Positions 1 through 6,389 of a DNA stretch of 43,152 bases are shown here, piece after piece. This DNA is from Armatimonadota bacterium. GTDB taxonomy: Bacteria > Armatimonadota > Armatimonadia > Armatimonadales > Capsulimonadaceae. How positions within the stretch are numbered: the stretch's first letter is position 1; every line of letters starts with the position of its first letter. The notes under the pieces were generated by a model. That model saw only the letters and a program-made list of their open reading frames with translations. It did no database searches and was not told the origin of the DNA. Location of the stretch: the NCBI GenBank assembly GCA_025354405.1, contig JANXMY010000028.1, positions 1-43,152 on the forward strand, given 5' to 3'. The translations under genes and the position numbers were made by a program.

Positions 1-312
1 CACCAATCCGCTCAGCGCCAGGCCCTGCATATCCAGTGCCAGCTCATAGCGGCCCTCTTGAAGCTTCTGACTCAAGGTCCACAGCTCCGGAAGAGTCGGC
101 CGGTCCGGCTGAGCGTAAAGTGTATCGATAAAGGGACTGCCTCGCAAAACTTCCGCGCAGCGGCGACGCACCACCCAGCCCAGTGACAGGTGCGGAGCGG
201 CCTCTTTGATCGCCTGGACAATTGGCAGGGCATGCACGACATCTCCAATACTGCTGGTCTTGACGATCAGCAGCCGAGAGATCTCAGACAGTGGCGGCAG
301 CGGGCGGGGCAT
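1..312 (-). CDS. GT9-family (ADP-heptose:LPS) heptosyltransferase, N-terminal part
   Basis: The first 104 codons of a glycosyltransferase family 9 protein are present; the rest lies beyond the left edge. The N-terminus shows the family pattern: a short beta strand (RLLIVKTSSIGDVVHALP) followed by 'VQAIKEAAPHLSLGWVV' and 'FIDTLY', as in the WaaC/WaaF/RfaF group that adds heptose to the LPS inner core at the inner face of the cytoplasmic membrane. The chosen ATG (310-312) lies inside the end of the upstream LpxL-like gene and overlaps it by 29 bases, which implies translational coupling. A start nearer the conserved strand would need a non-standard codon. Donor and acceptor cannot be told from this fragment, so it could also be another GT9 enzyme. 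Its place at the end of a lipid A operon supports an LPS-core role. Confidence 0.85.
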   Translation of the reverse strand, partial: MPRPLPPLSEISRLLIVKTSSIGDVVHALPIVQAIKEAAPHLSLGWVVRRRCAEVLRGSPFIDTLYAQPDRPTLPELWTLSQKLQEGRYELALDMQGLALSGLV

Positions 313-1213
313 CGGCACTCTTTTCTGCAGGACTTGCTTCCGGCGGTGCAGGAACACGCCAGCGGTCGTGAAGCCATAGCCACTGGTCGGGATACTTCCG
401 GATCATCTCTTCGATCACGGCGGTCGCATCGGTCATAATACGCTTGATATCCGCCTCGGTATTGCCGGACGAAGTCGTGTCGATCTCCGGTGAAATTATG
501 ACTTTGTACGTTCCATCCGGCTGACGCGGACAGAACATCGGCACGATTCCGGCTCCCGTCTTGAGGGCCAGTACCGCCGGGCCGGCGACCGTTCCAGCGA
601 GTTTACCAAAAAACGGCACGAAGACGTCCTCGGATTTCTGATCCGGCAAAATTGCGATAATTCCATTGGCTCGAAGCCGCGACAGAATCGGCTTCGGCGA
701 CCCGCCGCGCGGCAGGACCGTGTAGCCGCCATTCGCCCGCAGCGAGTCGGTGATCTCGTTAAAGGCTGCATCTTCGCTCTGCCGCGCGATCACGGCAAAG
801 CTATACCCCGCGACCGCCGCCCTCCGGGCCAGCAGCTCCCAGTTACCGAAGTGCGCCGCCAGGAGGATCATGCCCTTGCCGCGGGCCAGGACTTTGTCTA
901 CGACCTCATAGGAATCCGCGACGGCGAGTGCCTTGACCTGATCGGGTGTCCACCGCGGGGCTTCCAGAAACTCGGCAGTCGAAGTCGCAAAGCTTTGAAA
1001 GACGCGCCTGATGAGCACGTCGCGCTCCGCTTCGGTCATCGAGTCACCATAGGCGATCTGCAGATTCTTGTCTGCCACCCTCCGGTAACGCCCGGAAACC
1101 GAATATGCAAGTGTGCCTAGAGTGCGGACGACAAGCTTTGGCATATGCCGGCCGATCAGCAGTCCAAAGACGCGCCGCACCAGCGGCTGCCAGATTTTTT
1201 TCTGGATTTGCAT
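284..1213 (-). CDS. lpxL: LpxL/HtrB-type lipid A acyltransferase (lysophospholipid acyltransferase superfamily)
   Basis: A 309-residue membrane-associated acyltransferase predicted to transfer a secondary fatty acyl chain to a lipid A precursor at the inner membrane. The superfamily HX4E active site is visible as HFGNWE (H121, E126). It is followed by the expected blocks 'LPRGGSPKPILSRL', 'ILPDQKSEDVFVPFFG' and a C-terminal 'PDQWLWLHDRWR', which matches the 'Q-x-W-x-H-R-R' region of LpxL/LpxM. The length is typical. The last 20 residues are Pro/Ala-rich and carry no recognised motif. The ATG lies 6 bases after the protease gene and no convincing Shine-Dalgarno sequence precedes it, so coupling is likely. 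Which acyl chain and position it uses cannot be read from sequence, and the symbol is given for family rather than proven specificity. Confidence 0.88.
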   Translation of the reverse strand: MQIQKKIWQPLVRRVFGLLIGRHMPKLVVRTLGTLAYSVSGRYRRVADKNLQIAYGDSMTEAERDVLIRRVFQSFATSTAEFLEAPRWTPDQVKALAVADSYEVVDKVLARGKGMILLAAHFGNWELLARRAAVAGYSFAVIARQSEDAAFNEITDSLRANGGYTVLPRGGSPKPILSRLRANGIIAILPDQKSEDVFVPFFGKLAGTVAGPAVLALKTGAGIVPMFCPRQPDGTYKVIISPEIDTTSSGNTEADIKRIMTDATAVIEEMIRKYPDQWLWLHDRWRVPAPPEASPAEKSADAPPAAATV

Positions 1214-1219
1214 AAGAAA

Positions 1220-1603
1220 TTATTTAGCCGCTGCGACGCCGTTCGATTTGATGGTGACCTCACCACTTTCCACGAAGTTCACACACAAGCGTTTTCCACC
1301 GAGAAGAGCAGTCCCCAGCAATGGACGGCGTCCCATAGCCAAAACTGCCACTTCGACCTCGTACCCATCCCATAGGATATCAGCGATATGAACTGCAGTT
1401 TTAACATCGACATCGTTAGCGAGATTGGCTTCAATCTCTTGGAAAAATGGCAAGCCAAGTGCTTTGATCGCGTCTGGTGGGAGAGTTAATGCTCCAGCAA
1501 AACCTGTATCCACTACACATTCAATGATAAGGCTAGGGCGACCGGCCAGACGGAATATCACAGGGATGCAAGCTTGCAGGTCGCGGACAGTTCCTTCAAT
1601 CAT
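1220..1603 (-). CDS. Retropepsin-like clan AA aspartic protease
   Basis: A 127-residue single-domain protein with the signature of a retropepsin-type aspartyl protease (predicted aspartyl protease group, COG5550-like). The catalytic motif is VDTGFAGALTLP (D32-T33-G34), and the second family hallmark is the hydrophobic-Gly stretch PLLGTALL (about residues 94-101). Like viral and other bacterial retropepsins it carries one DTG and would need to dimerise. It has no signal peptide or membrane helix, so a cytoplasmic site is likely. Its start overlaps the stop of the preceding 89-residue gene (ATGA), and the LpxL-type gene begins 6 bases after its stop. The substrate is unknown. Its presence inside a lipid A operon is unusual and may be an insertion rather than a functional link. 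Confidence 0.8.
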   Translation of the reverse strand: MIEGTVRDLQACIPVIFRLAGRPSLIIECVVDTGFAGALTLPPDAIKALGLPFFQEIEANLANDVDVKTAVHIADILWDGYEVEVAVLAMGRRPLLGTALLGGKRLCVNFVESGEVTIKSNGVAAAK

Positions 1604-1869
1604 TGCGCCGTCCGGGTAAGCGAACCACCAACTGCATAGACTGCGTTGTAGCCGATACGCTTTCCATACATCTGTGCATCCGGGTGGCGCAGCTGCAGGC
1701 GTCGTCCGGCGATCAGCAAATCTTCGGCGATCTCATAGTCACCACTGACGACATCGATAGACACAATTTTGCCGATGTTTTCTTCGGTTTCGAGCAGGAG
1801 GCGAAGGTGGTTCTCGTAAAGCTCCGACCCGCGTCGTCCGATTTCCTCACCGTTTTCTTCTGTCATCAT
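1600..1869 (-). CDS. Small acidic partner protein of the retropepsin-like protease
   Basis: A hypothetical protein of 89 residues from the preferred start. The core reads 'NIGKIVSIDVVSGDYEIAEDL' then 'HPDAQMYGKRIGYNAVYAVGG'. I recall this type of small protein beside COG5550-like proteases in other bacteria, but its function is unknown to me. Three in-frame ATGs lie at 1878, 1869 and 1866. I chose 1869 because the GAGGGGAG Shine-Dalgarno sequence abuts the 1878 ATG and sits about 9 bases before 1869. A longer GTG-type reading to 1893 would swallow that ribosome site. The stop overlaps the protease start by 4 bases, so the two are very probably co-translated. The pairing resembles small two-gene modules such as toxin-antitoxin pairs, but no toxin motif is seen. 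Confidence 0.7.
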   Translation of the reverse strand: MMTEENGEEIGRRGSELYENHLRLLLETEENIGKIVSIDVVSGDYEIAEDLLIAGRRLQLRHPDAQMYGKRIGYNAVYAVGGSLTRTAQ

Positions 1870-1894
1870 TGAAGTCATCTCCCCTCGCCACAAC

Positions 1895-2008
1895 TCATCT
1901 CATGAGGGCCTTTACCCTCTCACTTAAAGTACTATTCAATAGCGCCACGAGTTCCTTGATATTTTTACAGTCTTGCGATACCGCTGCGCCAGTGTTTAGT
2001 CTCTCAAT
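1895..2008 (-). pseudogene. Coding-like remnant after lpxK without a normal start
   Basis: In the frame one base off lpxK, the sequence stays open across the lpxK stop and reads as plausible protein: a segment near 'RIERLNTGAAVSQDCKN' continuing to 'ELVALLNSTLSERVKALMR' and a TGA at 1895-1897. The amphipathic, helix-like make-up is unlike random intergenic sequence. Upstream the frame is open only back to a stop within lpxK and holds no ATG, GTG or TTG; an ATT at 2006-2008 is the best candidate start. It is either the 3' remnant of a lost gene upstream of the protease pair, or a roughly 38-residue gene starting on a rare codon. It accounts for most of the gap between lpxK and the small acidic gene. 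Confidence 0.35.
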
Positions 2009-3135
2009 CCGATCCGCGCCCGAACATCCGCCAGAAACTCCGCCTCATTCTCGATCACCATCTCTACACGCAGGGCGTAAGTCGGCAGACTGTCGGCGTC
2101 AGCAGCCGGCCACTTGACTGCGTCTTTTTCCGTCAGGACAATGGCCGCTGCCCCGGAGAGCAGCGCGGCTTTCTGTACTTCCTGCACCTGGGTCAAATCG
2201 AACGCATGGTGATCGTCCCATGCCTCCTGTCCAGTGATTCGAACCCCAGCATCGTGCATCAGAGAGTGCAGGAACGAAGCCGGCTGCGCGATCGCAGAGA
2301 CGGCATAGATAGGTTCGCCCCTCAGAGCGTCGAGTGGCACTATCGGTGCGGCCAAATCGGACACCGGGACGAAACCAGCAGCCTGATGGTCGGCGAAGTA
2401 CAAACCGGCCGACGGCGCAAGATTCGCGACCCGGGCAGTAAGCGACAGCCGATCCTTTAAGTTCAGTTGACATGCCCGTGTGACCACGACGATCCCCGCA
2501 CGGCTTAGGTGACGCTTTGATTCTCGCAGCAAGCCGCGCGGAAGCGAATAGCCATTGCCGAAAGGGCGGCGGGCGTCCAGCAGTACGATGTCCAAATTCC
2601 GTGCGAGCTGCCAGAACTGGAACCCGTCGTCGAGAACGAGCGCATCCAGGTCGAAGCGCCTGAGAGCCTCATGCCCGGACTGCCGCCGGTCTTTGCCGAC
2701 CAGAACGGGAATACCCGGCAGGGTTCGCGCCAGCAGTACTGGCTCATCCCCCGCTTCCGATGCCGTCAGCAGGCAAGGACTTTCGCGGCCGGAGACAAGC
2801 CGGACGGACTGGCTCTCCCCGCCATGGCCACGGCTTAGCACCGCAAGACGTATCCCCTGGGCCTGGAGGAGGCGGCAGAGCCTCTGGGTCATCGGCGTTT
2901 TCCCCGTGCCCCCCACAGTCAAGTTGCCGATACTGATCACGGGAGCTGGCAGTATTTCCCGCCGCCGCACCCCAAGCTTCTCCGCCGCCAGATAGGCATC
3001 CAGCCCGAAATCATAAAGTGCAGAGAGAGCACTAAGAAGACCACGCACACCTGAGGCCAAAAGGCCGGGCCGAGGCGGCTCACCAATGGTGCTTAACAGA
3101 TAATTTTCTACAGAACCACTCATAGCACATCGCAC
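1996..3135 (-). CDS. lpxK: Tetraacyldisaccharide 4'-kinase
   Basis: LpxK phosphorylates the 4' position of the lipid A disaccharide precursor to give lipid IVA at the cytoplasmic face of the inner membrane. The ATP-binding P-loop is plain: VISIGNLTVGGTGKTP (about residues 67-81), followed by 'LAVLSRGHGGE', 'GDEPVLLAR', 'DALVLDDGFQ' and 'ARNLDIVLLDARRPFGNG', all characteristic of the family. The protein is 379 residues, longer than the roughly 330 of enterobacterial LpxK. An alternative ATG at 3123 (MSGSVENYL) fits the family N-terminus as well; neither start has a strong ribosome site. It lies 33 bases after the DUF374 acyltransferase gene in the same direction and completes the lipid A kinase step of this operon. 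Confidence 0.95.
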   Translation of the reverse strand: MRCAMSGSVENYLLSTIGEPPRPGLLASGVRGLLSALSALYDFGLDAYLAAEKLGVRRREILPAPVISIGNLTVGGTGKTPMTQRLCRLLQAQGIRLAVLSRGHGGESQSVRLVSGRESPCLLTASEAGDEPVLLARTLPGIPVLVGKDRRQSGHEALRRFDLDALVLDDGFQFWQLARNLDIVLLDARRPFGNGYSLPRGLLRESKRHLSRAGIVVVTRACQLNLKDRLSLTARVANLAPSAGLYFADHQAAGFVPVSDLAAPIVPLDALRGEPIYAVSAIAQPASFLHSLMHDAGVRITGQEAWDDHHAFDLTQVQEVQKAALLSGAAAIVLTEKDAVKWPAADADSLPTYALRVEMVIENEAEFLADVRARIGLRD

Positions 3136-3168
3136 GACAATTTCGCAGGTTATTGAACAGATAGATTT

Positions 3169-3861
3169 TCAGGCCCGGCGCCACAGGCTCCACCCCTGCC
3201 GCTTCAGACCGGCCTCGGGCACCCCGGCTTCCCGTTCCGCCTGGGCTTCGACTGCCATAATCTCTGCTCCCACCCGCTCGCACCAGAGCTGCTGTTCTTC
3301 ATGGCTCTTGGCGTCGGAGGGGATATAGATTGGTTCGCCGTAGATCCAGACCGCTCGGGCGAAAGGCATCGGAACCATGTACTGGTCCCATGCCGGCGCC
3401 AGCTTTCTTGGATATGTACTGATGCCAACGGGAATAATCGGGGAACCTGACTTCTGAGCCAGGAAGACCGCACCCGGCTGGACGACATGGATCGGCCCGC
3501 GCGGACCATCCGGCGTATGCGCCAGCGTTGCACCGCGCTTGAGCTGCTTGGTGATGGTCAGCGCGGCCTGTACTGCGCCCCGGGCCGAAGTAGAGCCGCG
3601 CACGGTTTGCCAGCCGAAGCGCTGAAAGATACGGTTCTGATATTCGCCGTCCCGCGAGGTCGAAATCATCGCCCAGTAGCCGCGCTTGCGGAACCGGCAG
3701 ATCGGGATGATCGTCCGCCCGTGCCAGGTGAGCAGTATGACCCCTTTGCCATCTTCCTGTATCTCGCGCACACGCTCCTCACCGACCACCCGGAGCCGCA
3801 GGGTCGGGATGATCAGTCGCAGAAGCCAGTACACCAGAAATGAGACGACACGGTACTTCAT
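3169..3861 (-). CDS. DUF374-type lysophospholipid acyltransferase family protein
   Basis: A 230-residue protein with a hydrophobic N-terminal segment (about residues 5-25) and the DUF374/LPLAT blocks: 'LLTWHGR' in place of the usual HX4D/E box, 'SRDGEYQNRIFQRFGWQTVRG' with the neighbouring Ser/Arg stretch, and 'HTPDGPRGP'. These proteins usually sit beside kdtA, msbA and lpxK and are thought to act on lipid A or Kdo-lipid precursors, though the exact reaction is not settled. Here it lies between msbA and lpxK, which fits that view. The ATG (3859-3861) has no Shine-Dalgarno sequence; a 14-bp tandem duplication fills the short gap before it. Confidence 0.88.
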   Translation of the reverse strand: MKYRVVSFLVYWLLRLIIPTLRLRVVGEERVREIQEDGKGVILLTWHGRTIIPICRFRKRGYWAMISTSRDGEYQNRIFQRFGWQTVRGSTSARGAVQAALTITKQLKRGATLAHTPDGPRGPIHVVQPGAVFLAQKSGSPIIPVGISTYPRKLAPAWDQYMVPMPFARAVWIYGEPIYIPSDAKSHEEQQLWCERVGAEIMAVEAQAEREAGVPEAGLKRQGWSLWRRA

Positions 3862-3891
3862 AAGTCAAAAGTCATACTAAGTCAAAAGTCA
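3861..3891. repeat. Two 14-bp direct repeats at the msbA/DUF374 junction
   Basis: TAAGTCAAAAGTCA occurs perfectly at 3861-3874 and again at 3878-3891, a 17-bp period. Together the copies fill nearly all of the 34-base gap between the msbA stop and the start of the acyltransferase gene, and the first copy shares one base with its ATG. It may be a recent slippage duplication or a small binding site; the sequence does not decide. Confidence 0.75.
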
Positions 3892-3895
3892 CATG

Positions 3896-5761
3896 CTAAA
3901 TAACAGCGGTATTTTGAGGCACATTGCCTGCGCTAAAGTCCAGGCCTTCCCCACCTTCAGGCTTTTCGCCTTCGGTTTTTTCCCAGGGAAATTTCTTCTC
4001 GTGGAACCGCTCGTACAAGTGTCGGTACAGGCCGTCCGGCAGGCGCATCAGCTCCGTATGCGTCCCAAATTCAATGATCTCTCCGACCTGCATAACCAGT
4101 ATCTTGTGCGCATTCTGAATGGTCGAAAGGCGATGGGCAATCACCAGGGTCGTCCGTCCGCGCATCAGCGTTTCCAGTGCTTCCTGAACCACTTTTTCCG
4201 ACTCGGCATCCAGAGCTGATGTCGCCTCATCGAGGATCAAAATACGCGGGTCTTTTAAGAGTGCCCGGGCGATCGAAACACGCTGGCGCTGCCCACCGGA
4301 AAGCTGCTTGCCCCGCTCCCCCACCAGTGTATTGTAGCCCTCCGGCATGACCGACCCGTCGGAAATAAAGCTGTGTGCATTCGCTGCCCGCGCCGCCGCT
4401 TCGATCATCTCTTGGGTCGCCGACGGGTTCCCGTAAGCGATGTTGTCCCGAATCGTGCCGCCGAACAGTATGGTCTCCTGCGTGACGATGGCGATCTGCC
4501 GCCGCAGCGATTCTAGGGTGACCTCCCGCAGGTCATGGCCATCCACGCGGATCGTGCCACCCTGCGGATCGTAGAAACGCGGGATCAAGTCCGCGATCGT
4601 GCTTTTGCCCGCACCCGAAAGCCCGACTACCGCCACGACTTCGCCGGGGTTCATCGTAAACGAGATGTTTCGGAGCACCGGAGTTTCGGCGTTGTAAGCA
4701 AATGCCACATGGTCAAACTCGACTTTACCCGCGACCTCGGACAGCACCAGCGCATTTGGCGCATCTTGTATCTGGGACTCGACGTTCAAAACGTTCTGGA
4801 ATATGCGACCGCCACCGGCCATGATCTGCTCCCAGGTGACTTTCGCCCCGCCCAGGCCGCCGATACCTTTGGCAATCAGGTTCAGGACAAAAACAAATTT
4901 CAGTAGTTCCCCGAGCGTCATCTCATTGTTGGCAACCATGCGGCCTGCAACCCAGAGCGCAAAAGCGATCCCAAACGCCCCAATCAGGTCAGTCGTAGGT
5001 TTGAGCCGAGCGGACTGGCGCACCACAATCATGGACAGGTCTTTTGCAGCCTGGTTTTCCTCCTGGAAGCGCTGGACCGCATATTTTTCCGCACCGAACG
5101 ACTGGATAATCCGAATGCCGCTTAGCGTCTCTTCCATCAGCGTATTGACATCTGCCAGCTTGTTTTGAGTATCTCCCGTGGAGCGCCGAATGCGGCTTGT
5201 CAGCAGCCCAATACTATAGACCATGACGGGAAGAACGACGAGCGTAATCAGCGACAGCTTCACTGAAATCAGGAAGATGTAAATCAGACCGCCAATGACA
5301 TAGAAAGGAGCAGGGGCAAGATCTTTCAGACTGGAGACAGTGTTCTGGAGCAGAGGCACGTCATTGTTCATCGTAGACATCAGAGCGCCCGTCCGCTGCC
5401 CATTGAAAAAGCCTAATGACATGCCCTGTAGATGAGAGTAGATGGTGTTTCGCAAACGCAGCCCAAGCCGCTGCCCAGCTTCGGAGAACAGTACCATATC
5501 GCCATAAGTCAGCAGCCAGCGCAGCCCATAGACGCCGATAATTGCTAGGCTGATCAGGTTTAAGCGATGTAAGTCGGCGGCATGTATCTGATGGACTGCC
5601 GTATTCTTTGCCGAATCCACGAAAGGCTGAAGCAATGAGGCGACTGCCCCATCTGACGCGCTTATCCCGGCGGCACAGAGAATCGCACTGACCAAATACC
5701 AACGCTCCTGCTTGATATGCGGCCAGAGGAAATTCCAAATCTGTCGCGGCGTGAGTGTCAT
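3896..5761 (-). CDS. msbA: MsbA-type lipid A exporter, ABC transporter fused permease/ATPase
   Basis: A 621-residue half-transporter expected to work as a homodimer that flips lipid A-core across the inner membrane. Residues 1 to about 320 form the six-helix ABC exporter domain. The nucleotide-binding domain follows, with Walker A GLSGAGKST (380-388), the signature LSGGQ (487-491), Walker B ILILDEATS (about 507-515) and the switch histidine in VIAHRLS (543). The last 30 residues are charged and Gly/Glu-rich and are not conserved in the family. It sits between an ICMT-like gene (5 bases upstream) and the DUF374 gene, inside the lipid A cluster, which is why MsbA is preferred over a general multidrug ABC exporter. 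Confidence 0.9.
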   Translation of the reverse strand: MTLTPRQIWNFLWPHIKQERWYLVSAILCAAGISASDGAVASLLQPFVDSAKNTAVHQIHAADLHRLNLISLAIIGVYGLRWLLTYGDMVLFSEAGQRLGLRLRNTIYSHLQGMSLGFFNGQRTGALMSTMNNDVPLLQNTVSSLKDLAPAPFYVIGGLIYIFLISVKLSLITLVVLPVMVYSIGLLTSRIRRSTGDTQNKLADVNTLMEETLSGIRIIQSFGAEKYAVQRFQEENQAAKDLSMIVVRQSARLKPTTDLIGAFGIAFALWVAGRMVANNEMTLGELLKFVFVLNLIAKGIGGLGGAKVTWEQIMAGGGRIFQNVLNVESQIQDAPNALVLSEVAGKVEFDHVAFAYNAETPVLRNISFTMNPGEVVAVVGLSGAGKSTIADLIPRFYDPQGGTIRVDGHDLREVTLESLRRQIAIVTQETILFGGTIRDNIAYGNPSATQEMIEAAARAANAHSFISDGSVMPEGYNTLVGERGKQLSGGQRQRVSIARALLKDPRILILDEATSALDAESEKVVQEALETLMRGRTTLVIAHRLSTIQNAHKILVMQVGEIIEFGTHTELMRLPDGLYRHLYERFHEKKFPWEKTEGEKPEGGEGLDFSAGNVPQNTAVI

Positions 5762-5766
5762 AAGTT

Positions 5767-6357
5767 TTAGTTTACCAGAAAGCGCAGACTAAGTAATAAT
5801 ACGAAGATCAGCGCAAAGGTCGCCGAGATCTGCTCCCGGTTCTTCAGGGCTTGTGCCCATTCAAATCGCCCTTCCCCACTCGTCCGCGGCAAGGGCGACG
5901 GCAGCAGGCGCGGGACACGCCGGACATAATCCAAATAGGGGGCACCGAATTTCGCCGTTAGAAACGATTCTTCATAAAAGATCGCCGCCAGGTGAAAGAG
6001 CAAAAATAAAGCCAGTGTTCCAGCCACGCCCCAGACACCCAGGCCAGAGACCAGGCCGTAGCCGATCGCCAGCAGAAGTGAGCCGAAGTACAGTGGATTG
6101 CGGACATGGGCATACGGGCCCCCTGTAGTGATCACGGCGTCTTTAGCGATATAGCCCGCCGCCCAGAAACGGACGATCTCTCCCAGCACGACCAGGCCGA
6201 TCCCGCAGCCATACGCCGCCCAGCTGCCGTCGCGCCGATGCAGCAGAAGTGAGAAGGCCAGCAGGCCCAGCGGGATGAGCCAGGTAAAGACGGTCCGGCG
6301 GCGGACCAAAAAAGGCGGTTTCCCGACGGGGTTTGGAATGTTTTCTGTTTCAGTCAT
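5767..6357 (-). CDS. Isoprenylcysteine/phospholipid methyltransferase-like integral membrane protein
   Basis: A 196-residue membrane protein with about five hydrophobic segments. It carries the ICMT/PEMT-family core 'TTGGPYAHVRNPLYFGSLLLAIGYGL' (SAM-binding His-x-R-N-P-x-Y box), then 'FYEESFLTAKFGAPYLDYVRRVPRLLP' (the paired EE and Y-x-x-Y motif). Members use S-adenosylmethionine to methylate lipids or lipid-linked groups in the membrane. The substrate here is unknown, and its place between lpxB and msbA suggests a lipid A or carrier-lipid target. Residues near 155-165 read SPLPRTSGEGR, which looks like a translated palindromic repeat inserted into the gene and is not part of the family. The 14-bp repeat at the gene's start contains its ATG. 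Confidence 0.8.
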   Translation of the reverse strand: MTETENIPNPVGKPPFLVRRRTVFTWLIPLGLLAFSLLLHRRDGSWAAYGCGIGLVVLGEIVRFWAAGYIAKDAVITTGGPYAHVRNPLYFGSLLLAIGYGLVSGLGVWGVAGTLALFLLFHLAAIFYEESFLTAKFGAPYLDYVRRVPRLLPSPLPRTSGEGRFEWAQALKNREQISATFALIFVLLLSLRFLVN

Positions 6358-6382
6358 AATTTGGTCTCGTCACAATTTGGTC
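6353..6382. repeat. Two 14-bp direct repeats at the lpxB/ICMT junction
   Basis: GTCANAATTTGGTC occurs at 6353-6366 and 6369-6382 (16-bp period, one variable base). On the minus strand this places a duplicate of the start region just upstream of the ICMT-like ATG. It matches in size and position the duplication before the DUF374 gene, though the sequence differs. Confidence 0.7.
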
Positions 6383-6389
6383 GTGAGGG

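Noticed and set aside
1600-1869. The small protein and protease as a toxin-antitoxin system
   Set aside because: No toxin or antitoxin family motif is visible; only the two-gene overlap resembles such a pair.
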